In this document: in pieces, positions 23,753 through 36,114 of the stretch
How positions within the stretch are numbered: the first letter of the stretch is position 1
How the letters are laid out: the number at the start of each line of letters is the position of its first letter
From: Absidia repens
Lineage: Eukaryota; Mucoromycota; Mucoromycetes; Mucorales; Cunninghamellaceae
Direction of reading: 5' to 3'
Assembly: GCA_002105175.1 (NCBI GenBank)
Contig: MCGE01000027.1
Location: forward strand, 124,001 to 188,000
DNA length: 64,000 nucleotides
The notes under the pieces: generated by a model
The model's input: only the letters and a program-made list of their open reading frames with translations
What the model was told of the DNA's origin: nothing
Databases searched by the model: none
Made by a program: the position numbers and the translations under genes

Positions 23753-24655
23753 CGATGGTAGCAATGCCAACTTGAAAATACCAGGTTAGTTACATTATAG
23801 ATATGAAAAAAAAGGAACCCCTTATAGACATATGCTTGGTAACCGTTTTACTTTATCTTCTCCAATATTTCCTACCATTAATCTAGGCTATCAACTGACA
23901 ACGATCAATAATATAACCTGTCAATTACAAACAGTGACTTGGATATCTCCAGATTTGACAACAACAACGATTAAAATGACACAGCAGCTGGGATGTACTG
24001 ACGTCAACGAAACAGACAGAAATGTTAACGCGGAATCGAGTTTATGACAACAGCTGCCATTCATAACGGCCAAGGAAAATTATCAACAATACAGATGACA
24101 ACAATGGCTGCGCAACAGAATCAACAATAGCAACTGTTGAATGTTTTATTCGTCAATGGCATGTCGTCTGTGATACCAATGGGTGCACTCTTTCGGCGTA
24201 TCTTGCTTGTTATTTATTATGCATTATTTTTGTTGTCCTTCCTTTGATCATTTTTATACGCCACTATGTTAATATCGTAATTGTCAATATCACCACTCAT
24301 CATTATATTTTCACTATTTGCATACCATACCCTTTTAGTTCTTTTTATATATATATACTATTTTACTATTATTTTTTGCATCATATTTTATCTCTATCGT
24401 ATAAATAAAAAATGGTATATTGCTATAAATGTGTCTCAATTTTCTTTTTATTACCTGTGATTGCTGTCAGTCGATAGGATAGGTGATGACAAACGGCAAA
24501 TCCCACAGAGCCCGCGGCGGTGACTGAATTTGGGGTTTGAAGCATTTTTTTCCATATTTAATGATTCTTTTTTTTTTTTTTTTTTTTTGCTTCCCCACAT
24601 TTTTTTACAGGTCATACAGATCCATATTTTTTTTTTTATATTCTAGTCACATCCC
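23753..24655. other. 3' region of the unassigned unit and VWA8 promoter
   Basis: A frame at 23887-24047 (YQLTTINNITCQLQT...VNAESSL, stop at 24045) may be a last exon of the preceding unit. The rest is AT-rich with long T runs at 24568-24588 and 24628-24639, then a pyrimidine-rich stretch ending TTCTAG just before the VWA8 ATG, which suggests a 5'-UTR intron. Confidence 0.35.
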
Positions 24656-27600
24656 ATGACATCCCACCAACCTCATAGACAAGCTCGTAGACGATTAAAA
24701 CAACTAGGCAAGAACTTGACGGGCGCTCATGACGGCTGGACCGATTCTGAAGAAGATGAACTAGTTCAAGAGGGTGAGTAACAAAAACGTTTGAATGACT
24801 TTTTGCCCTGACTTACTTATTTTTTTCTTTATTTCTAGTTAATATCAAATCCGTTAGAATTGGTGACGTTGTCATGCCTGTGGAAGCTGCCCAAAATCCT
24901 GAACTTGTGCCAGAACATGAAGGCCCTCTCTATGATGAATCACAGGTAAGGGACACTTAAAGGGCACAGTTACCAGGATACATAAAATTCAATATACTTA
25001 TTTGCTACTTCTCTTTATAGGAAATACTACGACATTTGAGATGGTAAGGTGTATTAATTCCTCATGTGGAGAGGGGGGCGTGCATGTATTAATGTATTTG
25101 TCATATTTTATTAACCATACTTGATTTTTTTTTCTTCTCATTTTACTAGGATGATGCAAAAAGACAAGGTACGCTTATCACATGAAAATCAATTGACTGT
25201 ACACAATGCTCACACTTTTTTTTTTTTTTTTTTGGTATTAGCTTGGACAAGATATATTCCTGATTGGTCCCCCTGGGCCTTTACGACGAAACCTTGTTAT
25301 GAAATACGCTGAAATGACCCAACGAGAGTAAGTTTGGTAGAGACTGTCTTGCATGAAAAGTACTAAATACAAATATTTATTTTCTTGATGATAGAATTGA
25401 ATATGTAGCTTTATCAAAGGATGTGACTGATGCGGATTTGAAGCAACGCCGTGAATTATCAGGCGGCACTTCATTCTACGTTGACCAAGCTGCTGTACGT
25501 GCTGCTGTCCATGGCCGAATCTTGGTACTGGATGGTATTGAAAAGGCTGAACGAAATGTATTACCTATTCTGAACAATCTTTTGGAAAATCGTGAAATGT
25601 CACTCGATGATGGTCGGTTTTTAACCACAAAGGATATCACGGATGAACAAGGTGACACAAAGTTCGAAAAGGTGGATAGCAGATTCCTTGTTTTTGCATT
25701 GGGTAAGGAGTAAACAAATCAAAAGAAAATAATTTTCTATCCAAGAGTATATGATTGCTGACTTAGTCTTGATTGGTTAGGTTTGCCTGTTCCTCCTTAT
25801 GTTGGCTACCCTTTGGATCCCCCGTTGCGCTCAAGATTCCAAAGTCGTGACATCAAGGCTCCTAGCTACTCAAGCCAACTCGAACATCTTTTGGCCCTCA
25901 CAACAAATAAATCAGCAAAACCATTGTTGGAAAAATTGGTCTCTATCAGTTTGGTTCTCGGACTTCAAGGGGATAAATCGGCTGCTCGTGAAATTGATGT
26001 GCCTGAATTCCCAATCACCATGGATGGTATCGCCCACATTGTATCTTTGCTTCCAAATATTCATCCTCGGTTCTTGGTTGATTTATTGTACCCCTATCCT
26101 CTCTTACCTACCTGCGATCTCGAACAACTCGGTGTGATTGAAGCTGCTTATCGGCGCTTTGGTGTGAAATCGGCTGTAGTGGAAGCTCATGAAGAAGCAA
26201 GACAAACATTCTCTGGATATACTTTGGAAAACCTGGAACAGAATAGACAACCTCAAATCTCCATTGATGCTTACAATTACATCCACAAAGCCATTGCTAC
26301 TTTCTCTCATATCTCTGCTGCACCTCTTGGTCTACCAATCTTCTGTGGTCCAAATGAAAGCAATCATGCCGAATTCTTTATTGAAACTCCTTACCATAAA
26401 GAAATCTTCACTTCCATGGTGATTGTCCATGCTAGTGGTCAAGATATTTGTTTGTTGGGTACTTACAAAGGTGTTGGAAAATCTGCTTTAGTCAGACATT
26501 GTAAGTATATTTGAAGGTTTAGTAAAATAGGAAAACGTATTGACTTTTTTTTGCATGTAGTCGCTCGCAAACTTGGATACACTATTGACTATATCCCCCT
26601 TTATCGTGACATGTCGTCAAGAGACTTACTTCAGCGTCGATCAACAACCCCCACTGGTGATACTGTTTGGGAGGTAATATTAAAACATCAATTTTTAATT
26701 TAAAATTTCGTTTCTCACTCTTTTTGTGCTCTCTTAGAACTCGCTCTTAGTAGAAGCTGCAATTCACGGTCATTTGGCTGTTTTGGATGGTATCGAAGCT
26801 CTTTCTTATGGTACTCTGAACACACTTCAACGACTGGTATCTGAACGGGAAACACAACTTCCTGATGGCACTCGATTGATCAATGCTCATCGCTACGAAA
26901 AATTGATGAAGAAGAACAAACTCTCAGTTGAAGATCTGGAGAAGAAGAAGCTCATTCCTATACATCCCTCCTTCCGGATTATTGCTTTAGCTCGTGCTGT
27001 CTCTGGTCAAAATGATGGCAAGGCTGGCTCTTGGTTGACTGCTGAAGTCCTGTCTATGTTCCAATTTATCGTGGTTGATTCTTTGCCCTCCGCTGAAGAA
27101 CAAGAAGTGCTCTCAAGCCTTTCTCCTGGTGTTGATCAAGACAAACTCCGTCAACTTTTGAGCTTTGCTCGTCGTTTACGTCGGGATACTGATGAAACTA
27201 TCCGAATGCTCTCAAGCGCATTGTCTACTCGCCAGCTCATTCGTATCTGTCGTCGGGTGTCCTACTTTTCCAATGAAAGCTTATATAAGGCTGTCCACAA
27301 AGCTGCTCTATCTCGATTCATGCCTGCTGTTGCTCGTGATGCCCTTCATGAAATCATGCTTGCCAATGGAATATACCCACCCAAGAATGATGTGGATCCT
27401 GTACAGGTACTAATCGACAACCCCTCCCCGGTAGAAGTAGGATCAGTTGGTTATTAACACATATATTTTTGTAGTTACAAATTGAGCTATTGCCATCAAG
27501 AGACAATGCCGAACTGGTCCGTATCGGAAATATTGAAGAACCAGTGTTCAAAGGCGGAAATCCTATGCTTATCCCAAATGTGGTCTTCCACGAAAATCCT

Positions 27601-30600
27601 GCGCATACTGAAATTCTGATGGAAATGTTGAAGGACTATCAATTAGGTAATAATGCAATGCTTTCTCTATTGGAGGTTTATTGTGTACTCAAAATTATTA
27701 TCATCCATTGTTGTAATTCTAGGCGATCATTTGCTCTTAATTGGTAATCAAGGTGTTGGCAAAAACAAGCTGGCCGATTACTTTTTGCAACTCCTTCAAC
27801 TCCCTCGTGAATACATTCAATTGCATCGCGATAGTACTGTCCAAAGCTTGACGACCACTCCTGCCATCCGCGAAGGCGTTCTTTTGTTTGAAGATTCTCC
27901 ACTGGTCAAAGCCGTTAGGGAAGGTAAGTCTTCAAGGAAATTTAATGAAGAAGATACTGACTGATTATTTCACTCTTTCAAATTTCTGTTGTGTATTAGG
28001 AACTATTCTTGTTGTTGATGAAGCTGACAAAGCACCCACATATGTCACTGCCGTTTTGAAAAGTTTGGTAGAAGATGGACAAATGGTCTTAGGTGATGGT
28101 CGTCGCATTATTTCAAAAGAATCCGATATTCAAGATAATGATCGGTATATACTAGTCCATCCCAACTTCCGTATGCTTGTACTTGCCAATCGACCAGGTA
28201 ATTTCTAAAAAGAAATGCAAAGCTATGTATAATATTTAGTCTCAACTTTTTGCTTTTGTTTTACAGGTTATCCTTTCCTTGGAAATGATTTCTACCGTGA
28301 AATTGGTGATGTGTTCAGTTGCCACGCCGTTGATAACCCTGACATGGAGTCTGAAGTAAGATATTATTTTTTCTAGACATTACTGTTATTATATATATAT
28401 AATTTTACTCATGTTGCTTGGTTGCTTGTTTTATTAGATGTTTTTGCTGCGCAAATATGGCCCCAATGTCCCTGAAGACCTGTTACGAAAGCTGTCAAGT
28501 GCTTTCAGTGATCTTCGCAAATTGACAGATGAAGGGTAAGCGTTGTAATCTTTTTTTTTTTTTTTTTTTTTTTGATATAATGGAAATTCATATCTTTACT
28601 ATTATCCATTAGGCTTATCTCTTATCCTTATTCCACACGTGAACTTGTCAATATCGTACGCCATTTGCAGGTCAGTGAAATAATGTAGATAGACTCAAAT
28701 CATGGTATCAAAGCTAACTGCTCTCTTTTTTTCTTCCTCACTGGCAGGATTATCCCAGCGAAGGCATTTCCAAGATTCTTCAAAACGTTTTTGACTTTGA
28801 CCAATATGATCAAGCCTCCAAGGAATTGTTGATTGAAATCTTTGAAAAGCACGGCATCCCTATTGGTCTGGACTCTGAATTCTCTATGGCACTTGGCGAT
28901 ATCATTGACCTCGGAGAACCTGTGCTGACTGAAAAATGGACCCGCATCAACAAAAATCAACAACATGCCAAGGTGGAAGTCGCTGAAATTGCAATTCGTG
29001 GTGGATGGGACTTGGAAACGGACAAGAAATGGCGCGATCTTGATAGAAAAGAAGGACGATCTACGACATTCTCTGAACAGCTCTATACATTTGATGTCCC
29101 TACTCGTGGTGAAGCACTCGATATTTCGGCGGCTGATGATGGCACTCTCTTTGCTGTAACAACCAGTCCTGTGACATTGCACCGTATCGAACCCCGGCAT
29201 CATAAGGTGGACAGCTTGGATCTTTATGAATACTTCCCTCTTCAACGCACTCCTCCTCGTCTTCGCATTGCAATGATCAAGGGTGAACAAGGTCAACTCA
29301 AATATGTGGCCTTGCACAATCCATCGAACAATGAACTTCTCTGCTGTGATTTCAACAAAAAGTCAGTGGTCTCGGTCGTAATTCGTGGTTTGGAACCTGT
29401 CAAGTCAATCATGTGTAACAACATAAGCGCGGCAGGCATTCTGGTGTTTTATCAAAATGATTTGGATACAGTTGCCGTACTGGACTTCAATACTACCAAA
29501 CAATACACCATCAAGCTCCCTGCTCGCATCAATCATCTTCTTGTGGCTGAAACTGGATTATGGATTGCCCGTGGTAGCCGTGACGGAAATACATATGCTA
29601 TTTATAGTGCTGGAAATGGAGAAGTACCTACTGTCGTGGAAACTGTTCAAGTGATGGGACAAAATGGGCATAATGTCGATGAAATTGCGAATGTCTTTGG
29701 TCAACAACTTGGCTCGGATGCTTCTACACGTATTTTACAACATGCCAAAGCCAGCCGATTTGGATCCATTGCAAACGGATGGTCTGCAGAACAATTCTTG
29801 AATGGAAATGGTGTTATTGATATTGCCTCTTACTTTGACGTCAGTCGTACCAACGTGGAAATGCCTGCCAAAATCTCAGGAGCAGCTCTCTACCTGGAAC
29901 ATACACAGCAACTAGCGATTATCCAACCATCATTGAACGGACGAGCTGAAAGCACCTTGGACCTGTTGAATCCCAATGCAAACCAAGTGTGGCGTATTCG
30001 ACTACCATTATCTTCTTTGGGTGATGATACTGGCGATCTCCAAAATATGAAGACTTTGTCTCATTTCCAAGTTGAACGTTCTGTTGCAACCATGTGCGAA
30101 CTTGCCAATGGACATCTGGTCACTATGGACAACGTCGGTACGGTGCGTATCTTCCAAGTAAGTGCAAAGGACTTGTATCAATCTGCCACCACCTGGAAAC
30201 AAATGGTTGGTGTTGATCAAAAGGCGCTCTCCGTTATTTACGAATCTGATAACGTAAGTACAAAAAAAAAAAAAAGAGCAGTAGTGGAATCGAATTGAAT
30301 ACTGATTGTTTTATTTCATCTAGAAACCTGAGCAAGGGCATGCGGACAGACAAAATGATGGACGAGACGACCAAAACCAAGGCAGTGCAGATAAATGCGA
30401 TGGAGGCGATGGCAAAGGATCTGGTGGTAATCAAGGCACCGGTGACGGTGATGGTGGTCAAGGTGGAGGCGGCGGTGGAGGCGGCGGAGGCGTCAATGGA
30501 AGTGGCGATCGTGACAACGAAAACGGGCGTGAAGAAGCTGGTTTTGAAGACATCAACAACTTGAAACTGGTAAGTTTGTTAGACATATACCGGGATCCAT

Positions 30601-32130
30601 TATACTGATTATATATATATATATGTATTTTTTGCATTTTAGAAAGTTGCTGGCGATGTACCTGAAGAAATTTCTGAAGCCAAAAAGTAAGTGTACTATC
30701 ATTAACCATGCTTACACATGAATTAACATTTACTATTTTATTTGAAATTAGGGAAATGCATGACAATGCAATGGAAAAAATGCTCGGAAAAATGGAAATG
30801 AACCGTGCCGACTACGATGTAAGTATGATGGGGAAAAAAGGTAGGAGGCAGGAAGCATGACATTAATAACCGCCGGTTTTTTGTCCACGAAATGATTGTA
30901 GATGTTCCAAGGTTATATGGAAAATGTCCGTCGCGAAATCCGTGAACTTCGTGTTATTCTCGAAAGTGTCGAAGCTAAGAACAAGGAACGTGTCTGGTTG
31001 AAGAATCAATCTTCTGGTGATTTGGATGATACCAAGATGTTAGTGAACAAAACTTGTTATGATTTACAATTATCTAAACTAATGACTCTTTTTTTTTTTT
31101 TGTAATCCTTGATATTAGCATCGAAGGTTTGACAGGTGAAAGATCTATTTACAAGAAACGCGGTGATGATGATCCTGAAATTGGTCTCTTCCAGGACAAA
31201 CCAAAACGTATGAACTTTGTATTTGATTTGTCTGCCAGGTAATGAAATACAAAAAAAAAAAAAAAAAAAAAAAAAAAAACAGGTACATAAAATTGAATCA
31301 CACTGATACTCATTGAATCTTTCTTTTTATTTGATACGTCGTAGTATGTTCCGCTTCAATACTCACGATCGTCGTTTGGAACGCTCTATGGAAGTAGCTT
31401 TGATGTTGATGGAAGCCTTCCGTGGATTCGAACATAAATTTGAATACCGTATTATTGGACACAGCGGGGACAGCGCGAACATCGAATTTGTCAAACCTGG
31501 AAATTATCCTAAGAACGAAAAGGACGAATTTGAAATTATCAGCAAGATGCGTGCTCATTCCCAATATTGTCTCAGTGGTGGTATGTCTAATAGCAAGAAG
31601 GAAGAAAAATAGCTGAAGTACAGGTACACTGACTACTCCTTCTTTATTCGCTTTTTCATAGATAACACCCTTGGTGCCGCTGCTCACTCTGTGAAAGAAA
31701 TCGTTGCAGAAGATGGAGATGACTACTTTGTTGTTATTTTATCTGATGCCAATATTACTCAGTACAATATCCACCCCAAAGATATCGCGCGAGGTTAGTA
31801 ATAGGAAATCAAGACGATAACACGGTTGATTTTTTAGATATTGATCTCTTTTTCTCTCTCTCCTCTTATATTTTTTATATCTACTCTTGTAGTTCTCAAA
31901 TCCGACGACCGTGTCACTGCACAGATGATTTTTATTGGATCCATTCAAGACCAAGCGGAACAGTAAGTGGACATATGAATGATTTCATAAAATGCAATCC
32001 GTATTGATGCATTTTCCTTTTTATTTTTAGACTGAAGAAGGCACTTGGAAGTCATGCCCATATGTGTGTGGAAAATAAGGAACTGCCCAAGATTATGAAA
32101 TCTCTTTTCTTGGCTTCGATGGTGAAATAG
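24656..32130 (+). CDS. VWA8: VWA8 homologue: AAA+ ATPase with C-terminal von Willebrand A domain
   Basis: Twenty-five exons, all in frame: 24656-24773, 24839-24945, 25021-25043, 25150-25168, 25242-25327, 25395-25702, 25781-26500, 26561-26673, 26738-27406, 27475-27646, 27723-27923, 28000-28197, 28267-28355, 28438-28535, 28613-28670, 28748-30253, 30324-30569, 30643-30686, 30752-30818, 30902-31038, 31119-31238, 31345-31580, 31662-31793, 31893-31962, 32031-32130; 1,878 residues (human about 1,905). Three dynein/midasin-like AAA modules: the first nucleotide loop is degenerate (GPPGPLRR, no Lys-Ser/Thr), the second is GVGKSAL (about 452), the third GNQGVGKNK (about 785) with Walker B ILVVDEADKA. 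A Gly/Asp-rich linker (about 1496-1577) leads to the VWA domain with an intact MIDAS DLSAS (about 1700). Animal VWA8 is mitochondrial and peroxisomal; location here is inferred. Signal AATAAA at 32215-32220. Confidence 0.96.
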
Positions 32131-32529
32131 AATAGAGTGTCTTTTTATTACTTAGTTATTATTTTATAGTAGTTTATATATTTATAATGGAATTTTAGAT
32201 GTTTTTGTCAATGAAATAAAATGCGTTTGACTATATCTATATATATATATGTAAAAAACATTTTCAATGTTGTAGTTGTGCATTTTTTTTATAAACTGTG
32301 TCCCATATCAAGATATCATGTGGGGGTTTTATGTGGCAGCAACTCATCTTTGATCTGTTCGCCGGTGCTATATTGTATATTCAGAGATAAGATAAAGATT
32401 TGATGGCATTGACTCTATTTCAAAATTTAAGCATTATCTTTCTCTTTGTATGACTACATCTTTGTCTATAAAATCTCTAGCATTATCTTTGTCTTTTTTT
32501 TTCTATACTTTATGAAATATGGTGCAATT
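32131..32529. other. VWA8 3' trailer and spacer
   Basis: AT-rich, non-coding. It contains the VWA8 polyadenylation signal at 32215-32220. No other feature. Confidence 0.6.
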
Positions 32530-33510
32530 CAGCAAGACCGTGCCGTAAATGCAATTTATTATATTTCAGGGTGAGAGAGTGGGAGGGGGGAGCTTGCAAT
32601 TAGTCATAGATTACCTAGAAAACAGTACAAAATACTCTATAGCTGCAGCTACACGTACAGAACAGTCTAGAGTTATTTTTATGATTGGTTAAACAGGCAT
32701 ATGGCTATCTTTGATAGTAAGTGATGAAAGACTGTTCAACTAGCTTTGGAGTTTTAGGGGAAAAGCAGCTATCGAAACACCCACTTGGTAGGACAACCAC
32801 AGAACAAATAAAATAGTAACATTGGTTAGTATGCGATGGGTCAGAATATGGTAAATAAAAAGGCATATTTTATTAAAGCATATTGATAGGTACTAAAACT
32901 AAAGCCGAAGCGGTTCATTATACAAGGGAAAGAGTCATGGGAGAAAGCATGAGGGAGACTAAAGTGGGATTTGAACAGTCGCCAACACTAATCTAAAAGG
33001 AATGTTGTAAAATGGGATATAATGTACTGTATAAGATACGAGAAAGGTTAAAGGGGTATCTTTTATTGAAGTGCAGCAACGGTCCACACCCATCAAAAGG
33101 GAATAATGCTGGTAAAAAAAGGAATCTATTGTGCAAAACATGAGAGAGATCAGTGGGACATTTTTCGTTGAAGAAAGCAAAAGGGGCATTTTTTATTTAA
33201 AATGTGGATACAAAGTATAACAAACTGACACTAAACTAAGCTAATGAAGACTCCAAAAGACCCAACTAATGGTAGTCCAAAAATCTGAATCCCAAATGGA
33301 AGGGTTTCCCCATGCATCTTGTAATCACTGAGCTGAAACTTCTTCTAAACCAGTCCTGACACTATTCTAAGTCCAACATTATCCCATGGGTATCATAATC
33401 GTGAAGAATTAAAGAAAGAAAAATAAGAAAAATGAAAAAAAAAGAGAGAGAGAGAGAGAGCGGGGAAAAAATTAAGAGTAAACATATTCACGTGGGCGGG
33501 AGTTGAACAT
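32530..33510 (+). repeat. Dispersed repeat, copy C (near full length)
   Basis: The left part matches copy D (GAGAGAGTGGGAGG, TAGCTGCAGCTACACGTACAGA, GGCTATCTTTGATA). The middle holds three TTTTATT/TTTTCGTT-GAAG blocks (near 32867, 33061 and 33163). The right part has ACACTAAACTAAGCTAATGAAG, AAATGGAAGGGTTTCCCCATGCA, CAGTCCTGACACTATTCTAAG and the terminus CACGTGGGCGGGAGTTGAA (33489-33507). It has no coding capacity. Confidence 0.8.
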
Positions 33511-34407
33511 TTGTCTCCAGCTTTTATATTTTCGGTGGACACAAAACAGGGTGCCCATCAATTTTTTTTTGGGCAACTATTAGCATCATCAACATGGTGA
33601 TTATTTCTCTCGCAGCACCATTTATCATTGGAAGCATGGTTATTCTATTCTCTTGATGCCTTTGTATCATAGCTTACTTGGCGTTACGTTTATTCAACAG
33701 CGAGACACCCCGATTTCCATCCACTTCACACCACCCACCCACTCATACATTTGCATAATTATAGTATCTCACATTCCGATATGTATTATATGATAGTGCT
33801 GTCATTACATTATTTTAGTTTAGCTGTCATAGTATATATCTATTTAACATCTGAATAAAACATATTGTTTTTTTACTTGTATCTCGTCTCTCCTTCCATA
33901 CGTTTGCCTTATCGAATAGATATATATACACACTGTGCTGTACAATACATGTACGTATAGAAAAAAAAAAGCTGATGCATGTGTGCAAAAAAAGAGATTA
34001 TGATAGGAATGAGGCAACTTCGACCAACCATTGTTCTTGGTTTGTCCATCTACTGTGTGTTCAGAGATCTTCAAAAAAGTAGGCGTTATGTATCATAATC
34101 ATATTTCTTGAAAAGTGTTAAAAATGGGTGTGGAAGGGGCATAAATATAAAGGTAGGGACAGTTTTGCAAATAATTTATCTTGTAAAATACAATGGTAAG
34201 ACAGGGTGGGAATAAATGTCAGAAGACATATGTAGAAGATAATAAATTCAAACGTTAGAAGTCTTAAACAAATATGTTTAACAGAAGAATTTTATTAATT
34301 TATACAACATAATAAAGGATAGTAATGTAGTGTGCATAAAATGGGGAAGACTAAAGTAAATCTATAAAAGGAAAAACTAGTCTAGAAGGAAAAGGGGAGA
34401 TCAACGC
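33511..34407. other. Intergenic, no gene seen
   Basis: AT-rich spacer; all frames are short. Minus-strand AATAAA signals near 34290-34310 could serve the unit at 34408-34889. Confidence 0.5.
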
Positions 34408-34889
34408 CTAATAAAGAGCCAGTACTGCCAATGATATGACTGAAGCCGCGGTTGCTGTCATATCCACATTTGACGCTGTAGTATTTTCCGTAATGGTCCA
34501 CTAGAACGAGAGGATAAGAAAGAGGTGAGTCAATGAATATACCAAGCTTGCAGGTGTAGAAGAACTTGATACTTCCGTTACCTTTTATCAGTACCCGTTT
34601 ATTGGTTTGTCAGTCGTTGATAGCGATAATACTTCTCTAATCGAATTCTATACCAAAGCTTTCATCCTGCAGTGAAATACTGTGAGATTTTTCCTCACAG
34701 GGAAAAGAAACAAAAATTATCTGGTGTCAATGCTATTTTGTTGAGCTAGTAAGTCCGCACCTGACTATCAAATTCATCAAACAAGCTAAGCGGAGTAGTC
34801 TCGAAGTCTATATTCAAGTAAAAAAAAAAGTCTATTAGTGTACTTTGGGCTTGCACGGAGCTAAGTTGAACCTTACCAGTGAATGTTTT
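34408..34889 (-). pseudogene. Probable decayed secreted or GPI-anchored-type gene (3' part)
   Basis: On the minus strand small exons join in frame: 34877-34889 (KTFT), then 34761-34807 (DFETTPLSLFDEFDSQ), then a segment near 34672 (DESFG). A Ser/Thr-rich piece (VTEVSSSSTPASL, near 34590-34545) splices in frame to 34408-34500, ending ASNVDMTATAASVISLAVLALY. That ending looks like a GPI-anchor signal: small residues followed by a hydrophobic tail. Between DKPINGY and KVTEV the same frame carries TGA TAA. Either an exon boundary was missed or the gene is dead. No 5' end or signal peptide was found. Family unknown. Confidence 0.3.
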
Positions 34890-35575
34890 CTAATCGAATA
34901 CATGAGAAATTGGTTATCTTGGGCAAGTTAGATCAAGTAAGTGACCATCGTTATCAACAGACCATTGTACGTCCAAAGAAAGAGTGCGATCTACCAGTCA
35001 CCACGCCTCAATGTAATATATGGAAACGTATGGATGAGTAAAGAATATATGAAGTATGGAAGGACGAATCAGTTGCTCACCTTTAAATATATTGAGAAGA
35101 TGGATGTCAATGAGATAGGTCAGGGGCAGTATATAAACGAGAGAGTAACATACAATCGATTGAAAAATAATAAATAAAGGTTACATGAAAGAAAGAAAAA
35201 GAGCGGACTGCGAAAATGGTAAGGGGCAATTTTTTTTTATGGAACACTGTGAAATCAATGAATAACAGTATAATGCGTTGGTCAGTTTTCTTTTATTGTA
35301 TTCACAAAATGATGAAGACAATGCTTCATTGATATCTATGATAAATATTATAAATATCTAAACGAGTGTATGTATGTATATATGTATGTATGTGTGGGGT
35401 ATATAAGCTTTTCTTTGCAGGTACCAGACCAGCAAGAAAAAAAAGAAGCTAAACTAGGAAGAAGCAGCAATGGTTGATAAAGGTAAGCGCATGCTAGTGA
35501 CTTGTAACGAATATGACAAAGGGATAGGAGCCAAAGATAATTTCTTTTCAGTACTATTTTCAGGTACCATTCTTG
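34890..35575. other. Intergenic, possible further exons upstream of the decayed gene
   Basis: Minus-strand frame text near 34985 (RTLSLDVQWSVDNDG) looks protein-like and could belong to the decayed unit on the left, but I could not splice it. A TATGTATG microsatellite (35365-35392) is followed by GGGGTATATAAGC at 35396. Confidence 0.3.
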
Positions 35576-36114
35576 TCAGAGATGCATCCAATTGCATAAT
35601 GAATCATCCACCGAGATTTGAACAGTCTTTCCTTCAGTCATACCTTTTTCCACTGGAATGGTAAATCCATGTTGTGAGAGATAGTTGATTTTCTTTGTTG
35701 TTGAGACCACCGAGTCCAATTTGTGTTGTTTTCGTAACAATGAGCATTGAATATTTCGTCGATGATCATACATAGTGTTGATAGTGATAGGATCCATTGG
35801 GATGCTGTATTGTACGGTTTTAGTAATAGGATCAAATTGTAATGGTCGAGCTTGAGCTTGTCCAAGATGAATCTATAGTCATAAAAAAAAAGAATTCTGT
35901 TAATTTCATGTCATAACAAATAAAATGAAGATGAATGACTTACCAAGACACCAAATTCGTCTTTCAATGAGCCAGTTTTAATGCGTCGTTCGATTTCAGA
36001 CAGACAAAAAAGTTGCAATAATTTTGACGTACGTTCAGCACGAATTAAATCTCTGATAGGTAAATGTTCGAGAATAATTTGGGTGATTTCAGAAGGAAAA
36101 ATAGCGAGATCCAT
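35576..36114 (-). CDS. Small F-box protein
   Basis: Exons (minus): 35944-36114 and 35576-35872; 155 residues. The N-terminus (MDLAIFPSEITQIILEHLP then IRDLIRAERTSKLLQLF) matches the F-box, the 40-residue motif that docks onto Skp1 in SCF ubiquitin ligases. The join is phase 0 (EFGVL to IHLGQAQ). The remaining 100 residues are mixed polar with no leucine-rich or WD repeats, so no substrate module is visible and the client is unknown. The ATG is the first in frame and places the F-box directly at the N-terminus, as usual. A longer form with another 3' exon is possible, but the TGA is in frame right after the last conserved-looking codons. Confidence 0.75.

Noticed and set aside
34408..34620. 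Alternative minus frame reading FIDSPLSYPLVLVDHYGKYY to GVDLPFSF
   Set aside because: It is open and protein-like, but the competing frame has an intron joining in phase and a clear GPI-like tail. I kept only one and lowered confidence.
35470..35664. A plus-strand two-exon model (MVDK, intron, GTILVRDASNC...) downstream of GGGGTATATAAGC
   Set aside because: It lies antisense to the well-supported F-box exon 2; the apparent frame is a shadow of that coding sequence.
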